64,000 nucleotides of DNA from Pseudomonadota bacterium (GTDB taxonomy: Bacteria > Pseudomonadota > Alphaproteobacteria > Micropepsales > Micropepsaceae), in the NCBI GenBank assembly GCA_016201105.1, contig JACQDN010000045.1, positions 24,367 through 88,366 on the forward strand. Reading direction: 5' to 3'. The translations under genes were made by a program, and so were the position numbers. Positions 57,413-64,000 of the stretch are shown one piece after another. Position 1 is the first letter of the stretch. Each line of letters begins with the position of its first letter. A model generated the notes under the pieces. The model was not told where the DNA came from. It did not search any database and saw nothing but the letters and a program-made list of their open reading frames with translations.

Positions 57413-58551
57413 AGACGTTGCGTATCGGTTATATCCCGCTCGTCGACGCCGCCGTTCCGATCGCGGCGGCCGAATTTGGTTTCGCAGAGGAAGAAGGTTT
57501 GAATCTTGAATTGGTCCGCGAAGTGTCGTGGGCGAATATCCGCGACAAGCTGATCCTCGATATGTTCGACGCCGCCCACATGCTGGCGCCGCTTGCGATC
57601 GCGACCAGTTTGGGTATCGGCCATGTCAAAGTTCCGCTGGCGGTGCCCTTCGTCCTGAATTTCAACGGCAACTGCATCACGCTTGCGGCGCCGATCTTCG
57701 AAAAGGTCTGCACAGCCATCGGCCGCATACCTGCCGACGCGCGCGAATCCGCGCTCGGCCTCGCACGAGTGATCGGCGAGGAACGCGGGCGCCGCGATCA
57801 GCCGCTTCAATTCGGAGTGGTTTTTCCCTATTCCACGCACAGCTTTCTCATTCGCCATTGGCTGAGACTCGGCGGTGTCGATGTCGATCGCGACGTTCAA
57901 CTTATCGTGGTCCCGCCGTCCTACATGGCCGCCAGTCTCTCGAGCGGCCTCATTCAAGGTTGTTGCGTCGGCAATCCCTGGAACAGCCTCGCTGTCGATG
58001 CGGGCGTCGGAGCGATTGCCGCGCTCGGGGCAGAGATCGCGAGCCGCGGCCCCGACAAAGTCCTCGCACTACCGCAGCGCGCGCTCGAAAAAGACGCCGA
58101 AACGACGTTTCGCCTGGTTCGCGCGCTGCGCCGTGCGGCGCTTTGGTGCGAGGTTCCGTCAAACCGTCGCGATTTGGCGCTCTGCCTGGCGAGGCCGAAT
58201 CTTTTGAATGTCGGTGTCGGTCTGATTGAAGAAACACTTTCGGGCGGGATCCGTGTAACCGGCGACACCTTCCGCAACTGCGGCGATTTCCTCTTGTTGG
58301 GCCGCGAAAGCACGAACAGGCCGGACCCACGTCATGCGCGCTGGATCTTCGCCGAGCTTGCGCATGCCGGCCATGTTGCGCTGTCCCCCGGCGGAGCGGC
58401 GAATGCCGGCGCGGTCTATCGGCACGATGTCTACGACGCCGCAACGCGCGAACCCGTCGCGCCCATGTCGGGCGACGCGGTGGGTTTGTCGTTTGGGCCG
58501 TCGTTCGACGGAGACGATTTGCCCGCCTATCTGGATGCGCTCGATCGTTGA
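57409..58551 (+). CDS. nasS: Nitrate/nitrite sensor protein, NrtA-like (NasS)
   Basis: TLRIGYIPLVDAAVPIAAAEFGFAEEEGLNLELVREVSWANIRDKLILDMFDAAHMLAP; no signal peptide; overlaps nasT by 4 bp. Confidence 0.92.
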   Translation: MKTLRIGYIPLVDAAVPIAAAEFGFAEEEGLNLELVREVSWANIRDKLILDMFDAAHMLAPLAIATSLGIGHVKVPLAVPFVLNFNGNCITLAAPIFEKVCTAIGRIPADARESALGLARVIGEERGRRDQPLQFGVVFPYSTHSFLIRHWLRLGGVDVDRDVQLIVVPPSYMAASLSSGLIQGCCVGNPWNSLAVDAGVGAIAALGAEIASRGPDKVLALPQRALEKDAETTFRLVRALRRAALWCEVPSNRRDLALCLARPNLLNVGVGLIEETLSGGIRVTGDTFRNCGDFLLLGRESTNRPDPRHARWIFAELAHAGHVALSPGGAANAGAVYRHDVYDAATREPVAPMSGDAVGLSFGPSFDGDDLPAYLDALDR

Positions 58552-58834
58552 ATACAGCGGTGAGGCCGGTTGCGATACTTCGCTGGCGATTCTCGGCGTG
58601 CCGTCGACTCTCAAGCCCGACAGCCTTTGTCTGGGTGCCGATTTCTCCGACGATCCACAGGCGACTCTGTTTGTGGACAATGTGTGGGACAAACGCGCGC
58701 CGCTGGCCATCAGCACGCGAGATTTGTGTACATCCATTCCATGCGCGGCGTTCAATCCGGCCGTGCCCGCGCAATTGCGGGCGGTGATTGCCCAACCGCG
58801 CACAATCCGCCTCACCCTGTCGAAGAAATTCTAG
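58535..58834 (+). CDS. Small hypothetical protein overlapping nasS 3' end
   Basis: MRSIVEYSGEAGCDTSLAILGVPSTLKPDSLCLGADFSDDPQATLFVDNVWDKRAPLAIS...; protein-like composition. Confidence 0.4.
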   Translation: MRSIVEYSGEAGCDTSLAILGVPSTLKPDSLCLGADFSDDPQATLFVDNVWDKRAPLAISTRDLCTSIPCAAFNPAVPAQLRAVIAQPRTIRLTLSKKF

Positions 58835-58850
58835 CCGGCAGGCGTCAGCT

Positions 58851-59831
58851 TCACCGCTGCCGCGCGAAGAAGTCCCAGATCACTTCTGGTCCGTTCGGTT
58901 CCGTGGGCGACGGACCCAGCAATCGTGGATGGCGCCGGTATGGCTGGGGGATGCCATGTCCGCCGCCGCGAATGGCAACCAGTTCGACCTCCGCTTTGGA
59001 GTCGCTGTGCCAGAGGTCCTGCTCGACTTGAACGCCGTCGGCTACTTGGGTCTCGTTCGTTTCAGGTGTACCGGAGATGTGGTTGAGATCCGCAAAATAT
59101 TGACCTGACTCGCGCGACGAGCGGACCGTGCCGTTTTTGTAGAACAAACCGAACAGGCTCACCTCTCCGCCCTCGAACGGTACGAGGGGGTCCTTCGTAC
59201 CGTTCATGATCATGACCGAAGATGTGCCGTGCGCGGCAGGCTTGCATTTGAAGTTGTCGGGCGTCGGCACGTTGGCCGATATGGCCGCGACGGCGCGAAA
59301 GCGGGAAGGGGATTCGAGCGCCAGACGAAACGCCATGAAACCGCCGCGGGAACTGCCGGCCGCAAACACGCGATGCGGGTCGACACCGATTTCAGCGATG
59401 AGTTTGTCGACCACCGCGCCCAAGAACCCCACGTCGTCGATGCTACGCCCGTTCGCGCCGCCGCCCCCGACGATGTTGCAGGCGTCCCAATAGCCTTCGT
59501 ACGCATTGGGATAAACGACCGCAAAGCCGTGGTGGTCGGCGAGACGCTCGAACCCATACCCCGTCTCGATGCGCATTTGTGCGCCGTTTTCACCCGCACC
59601 GTGCATCACCACGACAAGCGGTGCGTCTTTTGAAAGCCCTCGCGGCACATAGGTCAGATAAGTGCGCTTCAGTCCGCCGACTTGGATGCTCTCCCTGGTC
59701 AGCGTGCCGGACAGACGCGGAACCTCGGGTGCAGGCGTGTAGACGAGGTAGAAGAACAGCGCGCCCAGCACACCGATCAACGCGACAATGCCGGCCAAGC
59801 TCCAAAGCAGGAAACGTAGGACTCGTCTCAT
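58851..59831 (-). CDS. PHB-depolymerase/LpqC-like secreted esterase (paralog A)
   Basis: PLVVVMHGAGENGAQMR, HRVFAAGSSRGGFMAFRLA, GGGHGIPQPY. Confidence 0.88.
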   Translation of the reverse strand: MRRVLRFLLWSLAGIVALIGVLGALFFYLVYTPAPEVPRLSGTLTRESIQVGGLKRTYLTYVPRGLSKDAPLVVVMHGAGENGAQMRIETGYGFERLADHHGFAVVYPNAYEGYWDACNIVGGGGANGRSIDDVGFLGAVVDKLIAEIGVDPHRVFAAGSSRGGFMAFRLALESPSRFRAVAAISANVPTPDNFKCKPAAHGTSSVMIMNGTKDPLVPFEGGEVSLFGLFYKNGTVRSSRESGQYFADLNHISGTPETNETQVADGVQVEQDLWHSDSKAEVELVAIRGGGHGIPQPYRRHPRLLGPSPTEPNGPEVIWDFFARQR

Positions 59832-59876
59832 GACGACCTTCCTGTCTTCCTCAGATCCCGCCGTCCCAGCGCGGAG

Positions 59877-60851
59877 CTATCTCTGCGACTGTTGCGCGAA
59901 GAAGGCCCAGATCGCATCCGGTCCGTTCGGCTCCTTGGCCGTCGGACCGAGAATGCGCGGGTTGCGGTAGTAGGGCTGCGGCATGCCGTGGCCGCCGCCG
60001 TCGATCGCGAGGAGTTCGATTTGCGGTTTGGAATCGTCGTGCCACAGCGTCTGCTCGACGCGAATGCCGTCGGCGGCTTGCGTGGTGCGGGTGGCCGGTG
60101 CGCCGGTGATGTGATTGAGATCGGCGAAGTATTGCCCCGACGCGCGTGAGGAAAGCACCGTGCCGCGCGCGATCAGCCCGAAGATCTGGACCTCGCCGCC
60201 TTCAAACGGATTGAGCGGATCCTTGGTGCCGTTGATGATGAGGACGGAGGAGGTGCTGGTGCTTGCGGGCTTGCACTTGAAGTTGTCCGGCGTGGGCACG
60301 CTGGCCGAGACCGCGGCTACGGCGCGAAAGCGCTGCGGCGCTTCCAGCGCCAGGCGGTAAGCCATATGGCCGCCGCGCGAAACGCCGGTCGCAAAGACGC
60401 GATGCGTGTCGATGCCGATGTCGTGGGCAAGCTTGTCGACCAGCACGGTCAGAAACTTCACATCGTCGATGTTGCGCGTGTTGGCGGCATAATCGCCGAC
60501 CTTGTTGCAGGCATTCCAATAGCCTTCGAACCCATAGGGATAGACGACGGCGAAGCGGTGCAGGTCGGCCAAGCGATCGAATTCGTAACCGGTCCCGAGA
60601 CGAATCTGCGCACCGTTTTCGCCTGAGCCGTGCATCACCACGACGAGCGGCGCGCCCTTGGCAAGAGCTTTCGGAACATAAAGGCGGTAGATACGCTCGA
60701 GCCCGTCGACCTGCATCGTCTGGCGCGTCATCGTGCCGGAAAGTTGCGGAATGTCGGGCGTCGGCGAATAGAGGAAATAGAAGAACAGCGCGCCGATCGA
60801 CGCGGCGAGGCCGACCAGGGCGTAGAGGAAGAAGCGCACAATTCTCATCAT
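59877..60851 (-). CDS. PHB-depolymerase/LpqC-like secreted esterase (paralog B)
   Basis: PLVVVMHGSGENGAQIR, HRVFATGVSRGGHMAYRLA, GGGHGMPQPY; tandem paralog of the downstream gene. Confidence 0.88.
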   Translation of the reverse strand: MMRIVRFFLYALVGLAASIGALFFYFLYSPTPDIPQLSGTMTRQTMQVDGLERIYRLYVPKALAKGAPLVVVMHGSGENGAQIRLGTGYEFDRLADLHRFAVVYPYGFEGYWNACNKVGDYAANTRNIDDVKFLTVLVDKLAHDIGIDTHRVFATGVSRGGHMAYRLALEAPQRFRAVAAVSASVPTPDNFKCKPASTSTSSVLIINGTKDPLNPFEGGEVQIFGLIARGTVLSSRASGQYFADLNHITGAPATRTTQAADGIRVEQTLWHDDSKPQIELLAIDGGGHGMPQPYYRNPRILGPTAKEPNGPDAIWAFFAQQSQR

Positions 60852-60860
60852 GGCGGTCCA

Positions 60861-60905
60861 GCTTTCGACAGGCCGGCTTTCGACAGGCCAGCATTCAACA
60901 GGGTC
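60861..60905. repeat. 15-bp tandem repeat, about 3 units
   Basis: gctttcgacaggccg gctttcgacaggcca gcattcaacagggtc. Confidence 0.8.
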
Positions 60906-60912
60906 GGGTGCA

Positions 60913-61332
60913 TCACCGCCAGCGATCGCCGGAGGCCTTCACATAGGTGGCGAACACATAGTGCCAGGGAATGACGATGAGCACGATGATCCCCATCAAG
61001 CACTCATAAACCGTTGCCATGGTATCCGCGTCCATTTGATGGGCGAACCACAGCGGCAGCGCGACGACGATCAGCCAGATCGCTTTCCAACCCAACTCGA
61101 AGAACAGCAACGGCAGCATCTTGAGCGGATACCTAATTCCCAAGACCGCCATGGCACCTATGGCCCCCAGCAGACTCGACGCGACGCCACGCCAGAACGG
61201 CCATGCGTTGGCGTGATGAATCAGACTGGGCCAGATATGGAAGGCGAGTCCGACGGCCATGAGAACGTAGAGGGCTCTCATCATATAGAGGCGCAGCAGC
61301 GAAACCTCGGGTGCGCCGGTTTGCGGTGTCAT
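60913..61332 (-). CDS. Four-TM hypothetical membrane protein
   Basis: MTPQTGAPEVSLLRLYMMRALYVLMAVGLAFHIWPSLI...; hydrophobic periodicity. Confidence 0.72.
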   Translation of the reverse strand: MTPQTGAPEVSLLRLYMMRALYVLMAVGLAFHIWPSLIHHANAWPFWRGVASSLLGAIGAMAVLGIRYPLKMLPLLFFELGWKAIWLIVVALPLWFAHQMDADTMATVYECLMGIIVLIVIPWHYVFATYVKASGDRWR

Positions 61333-61357
61333 GAAGGATCCCATTTCATCTCTACAA

Positions 61358-61495
61358 CCACCTCTCCCTCGTGGAGAGGTCGACGCGCGAAGCGCGTCGG
61401 GTGAGGGGAAGCCTCACCATTTGAACTCTATTCTTACCCCTCACCCGAAATTTGCGTTCCGCAAATTTCGACCTCTCCGCGAGGGAGAGGTGATT
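61358..61495. repeat. Palindromic intergenic repeat (copy R7)
   Basis: ccacctctccctcgtggagaggtcgacgcgcgaagcgcgtcgggtgagggg...cacccgaaatttgcgttccgcaaatttcgacctctccgcgagggagaggtgatt. Confidence 0.92.
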
Positions 61496-62217
61496 TCTTG
61501 GTGTACCGGTTCGCTTGTGTACCAACGGGTGAGGCGCACGCGGATCAGCCAATAGAACAGCAGCACCAGCGGCGCGAACGCGGGCACGAACAGCCAAGGT
61601 GAGTCGTGAAGGAAGCCGGGCATGACTTGCTGTTGTCCAAGGAAGAAGGAGCCCGTGGCGACGAACAGCGCCAGGCACATCCGCCACAGATGCCGCGCGA
61701 TGCGCGCCGCGCCCGAGATGCCGCCGCGCAGGATGACTTTGATATCCGATCCGGCCGCGATCAGACCAAACGCCAGAAAACCATAGAGGGCTTGCGGCGG
61801 CGTGTCGTCGATGGTGCCGGTGGGGGAGTTCATCGCCTGGACGATGAAGATCGCGCCCATGATGCTGGCGACAATGGGAGCGGCCACTGCGACCTTCTCT
61901 GTCCGCCCGATCGTACCTTCCTTGCGCTTGACCGTGAGCCAAGCGCTCGCCACCAGATAGAAGGCGAGAAGGCCAGCGATGGTATTGACCTCGCTGCCCA
62001 TGAACGGCGCGACGAGGAAGGCGACGCCGGTCATCGTCAGCATCGACACGAAGAACACGGTGCCCGCGACGCGGTGCACGGTCTCGCCTTTGGGCGCGAT
62101 CAACGCGACGGCGCCGGAGAGGATGCCCATGCTGCCGCCTGCGATGTGCAGGAAGAGGAGGGTGTCGAGCCCCGCGCGCACCAGTGGCGAGGCATCGGAA
62201 GGCGCGTGCAGATTCAT
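61441..62217 (-). CDS. Hypothetical multi-TM membrane protein; last ~18 residues encoded by repeat R7
   Basis: LLFLHIAGGSMGILSGAVALIAPKGETVHRVAGTVFFVSML...; tail EITSPSRRGRNLRNANFG. Confidence 0.78.
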   Translation of the reverse strand: MNLHAPSDASPLVRAGLDTLLFLHIAGGSMGILSGAVALIAPKGETVHRVAGTVFFVSMLTMTGVAFLVAPFMGSEVNTIAGLLAFYLVASAWLTVKRKEGTIGRTEKVAVAAPIVASIMGAIFIVQAMNSPTGTIDDTPPQALYGFLAFGLIAAGSDIKVILRGGISGAARIARHLWRMCLALFVATGSFFLGQQQVMPGFLHDSPWLFVPAFAPLVLLFYWLIRVRLTRWYTSEPVHQEITSPSRRGRNLRNANFG

Positions 62218-62293
62218 GGGCTTGATGTAAGGAGCACCGGCGGCTTGCACATTGACGCCGCGCGCCAATCTCTTGACCCTAGGCGCCAGGCAC

Positions 62294-62329
62294 AAAAGCA
62301 GGGCCAAAAACAGGGCCAAAAACAGGGCA
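62294..62329. repeat. 12-bp tandem repeat, 3 units
   Basis: aaaagcagggcc aaaaacagggcc aaaaacagggca. Confidence 0.9.
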
Positions 62330-62332
62330 AGC

Positions 62333-63379
62333 GTGGACCAGGCAACCGTAAGTGCCGGATATCCCAAGGGCTTTCTCGATTTCGCCGTCTCGCGCGGCGC
62401 CGACCGGGCCGCTTTGCTTGCGCGTGCCAGCCTGAAAGAAAGCGATCTCGCCGAGCCCGACGCACGCGTCGCCTTGCCCCGTTATGTCGCGCTCATCAAA
62501 GCGGGGATCGCGCTGCTGGACGATCCGGCACTCGCGCTCAAGTTCGGCGAGAACGTGCGCATGCAGGACATCTCCATCGTCGGCTTGATCTGCGAGGCGG
62601 CCGAAACCACCGCCGAAGTAGGGCGCCAGCTCAATCGCTATTCCCGGCTGATGGTCGACGGCGCCGATACCAGCCCGCCCGACATTATCCGCACGGTGCG
62701 TGACGCTGAGGGCCCCTGGATGGAAATCACCAGCGGCTTCTACAACGGCAATCCGCTTCTGATCGAGGCAGAGTTCGCGCGCATTGTGTGGAACGCGCGC
62801 GTGATGTTCGCCGGCAATCTCGAATTCGAAGCCATGCAGTTTCCCCGCGCGGTGCGTTTCGCGCACGCCGAGCCGTCCTACCGCGCCGAATACGAGCGCG
62901 TTTTCCGGGCGCCGGTCGTCTTCTCAAGCGGAAGGAACGCGCTGTTGCTCGACGAGCGCTTTGGCACGCTGCGCCAGCCGCCCACCAACCGCTATGTCTT
63001 CGGCGTGCTCAGCAAGCGCGCCGAGGCGCTGCTCAAGGAGCTTGAATCCGCGAAGTCGACGCGCGCGCGCGTCGAACGCCTGCTCCTGCCGATTCTGCAC
63101 ACCGGCGATGCCGGTATCGCCCCCATCGCGCAGAAGATGGGACTGAGCACGCGCACGCTGCAGCGCAGGCTCGCGCAGGAGGGCGTGAGTTTCGCAACCG
63201 TCCTCGACGAACTGCGCCACAGAATCGCGCTGCACTATCTGAGCGGACGCAAAGTGAGCGCCAACGAGACGGCCTATCTGGTGGGCTTTTCCGATCCCGC
63301 CGCTTTCGCCCGCGCCTTCAAGCGCTGGACGGGAACGAGCCCGGGGGCGATACGCGAAGCAAGGAGCGAGGAAATCTAA
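62333..63379 (+). CDS. AraC-family transcriptional regulator (arabinose-binding-like N-terminus)
   Basis: C-terminal HTH: IAPIAQKMGLSTRTLQRRLAQEGVSFATVLDELRHRIALHYLSGRKVSANETAYLVGFSDPAAFARAFKRWTGTSPGAIR; GTG 62333 or an upstream start in the same frame (62252). Confidence 0.88.
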   Translation: MDQATVSAGYPKGFLDFAVSRGADRAALLARASLKESDLAEPDARVALPRYVALIKAGIALLDDPALALKFGENVRMQDISIVGLICEAAETTAEVGRQLNRYSRLMVDGADTSPPDIIRTVRDAEGPWMEITSGFYNGNPLLIEAEFARIVWNARVMFAGNLEFEAMQFPRAVRFAHAEPSYRAEYERVFRAPVVFSSGRNALLLDERFGTLRQPPTNRYVFGVLSKRAEALLKELESAKSTRARVERLLLPILHTGDAGIAPIAQKMGLSTRTLQRRLAQEGVSFATVLDELRHRIALHYLSGRKVSANETAYLVGFSDPAAFARAFKRWTGTSPGAIREARSEEI

Positions 63380-63787
63380 GCCCCAGGTTTCTCCCTCTCC
63401 ACCGCGCAGCGGGGGAGGCTGCGCGCTGGATCTTTCGATGGGGTTTAGCAGCAGAAGCGCCCGCGCGCCCAACTGCACAATCAAGAACATGAGATACAGG
63501 AACGGGATCATCGCGCGGTAGCGGATCAGCGCCACGGCGCTGATCACGGGGAGTATCAGAAGATACATCCCAAGCAGCGCGAACATTGCGATCATGGTTG
63601 CGGCAGCCTCGGTGTTGAAACTGTCGAGAGGGATCCCGTCCGCCGTCATCATCACATCACGGGTGTTGACCATGGATACGATGCCTTGCGCTCCCTTTAC
63701 AAACACGACGGGCACGAAAAGCCACAGACCGAGCCAATGGCCGCGATAGGTGTTGTCGAACTGCTTGGGGAAGATGAGGTTGAGCAT
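62924..63787 (-). CDS. Hypothetical membrane protein; ORF reads through a repeat remnant antisense to the AraC gene
   Basis: N-part MLNLIFPKQFDNTYRGHWLGLWLFVPVVFVKGAQGIVSMVNTRDVMMTADGIPLDSFNTEAAATMIAMFALLGMYLLIL is protein-like; only this part is well supported. Confidence 0.5.
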   Translation of the reverse strand: MLNLIFPKQFDNTYRGHWLGLWLFVPVVFVKGAQGIVSMVNTRDVMMTADGIPLDSFNTEAAATMIAMFALLGMYLLILPVISAVALIRYRAMIPFLYLMFLIVQLGARALLLLNPIERSSAQPPPLRGGEGETWGLDFLAPCFAYRPRARSRPALEGAGESGGIGKAHQIGRLVGAHFASAQIVQRDSVAQFVEDGCETHALLREPALQRARAQSHLLRDGGDTGIAGVQNRQEQAFDARARRLRGFKLLEQRLGALAEHAEDIAVGGRLAQRAKALVEQQRVPSA

Positions 63788-63803
63788 GGGGAACTCCTTT
63801 GGC

Positions 63804-63833
63804 ATAATAGAGATAATAGAGATGATAATAGAG
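63804..63833. repeat. 9-bp repeat ataatagag, 3 copies
   Basis: 63804-63812, 63813-63821, 63825-63833, just upstream of the 63787 start. Confidence 0.8.
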
Positions 63834-64000
63834 GGACAGCATACAGAAACCCCTTCGCGAAGGGTTGGATGTCCGCGGTCGGGACGGTCGCCGCGTACAC
63901 GCCAGCGAAGGGATTCTTTTTCAATCTGGTGAGCGTCACCGTACTGTTCGTGCTCATCATGCATGAGCGTCTGTACCAGTGTATGGACCGTGCTCGGCAC

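Overview
The window is a GC-rich bacterial chromosome segment, probably alphaproteobacterial (inferred from gene content and repeat style). It is mostly ordinary metabolic and regulatory genes. Main blocks: (i) the 3' end of an HtrA/DegP-like protease, an OmpR/HK two-component pair and an SDR; (ii) a visibly more AT-rich accessory stretch (~4.1-7.9 kb) with small secreted or decayed ORFs and a 54-bp direct repeat, followed by an IS481-type element; (iii) glnE broken by an in-frame TAA; (iv) a polyamine locus (potA/C/B-like ABC genes, speE, speD, two FAD oxidoreductases, a GcvT-fold protein, a PotF-like binding protein, a PuuA-like glutamine synthetase); (v) a histidine kinase, pepN, M48 protease/DUF898, acyl-CoA dehydrogenases, VOC proteins, SUMT, phosphomannomutase, a CDGSH protein, TauE and DusA; (vi) a complete assimilatory nitrate/nitrite cluster (porin, nrtABC, nirB, nirD, nasA, nasT, nasS); (vii) tandem PHB-depolymerase-like esterases and an AraC regulator. 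The strongest regulatory finding is a leader RNA before the nitrate porin. It has two hexaloop hairpins (AATGGC, AACGGC) that fit the ANTAR/NasT two-hairpin rule, and the second overlaps an intrinsic terminator. Other leads: the glnE nonsense codon, an IS481 copy with a 50-bp internal duplication inserted in the arm of an intergenic palindromic repeat, a mosaic family of those repeats, a membrane protein with a secreted-looking six-Cys knottin-like tail, and several frameshifted or nonsense-interrupted ORFs. No CRISPR array, rRNA or tRNA gene was recognised. All family calls come from reading the translations; no database search was run.
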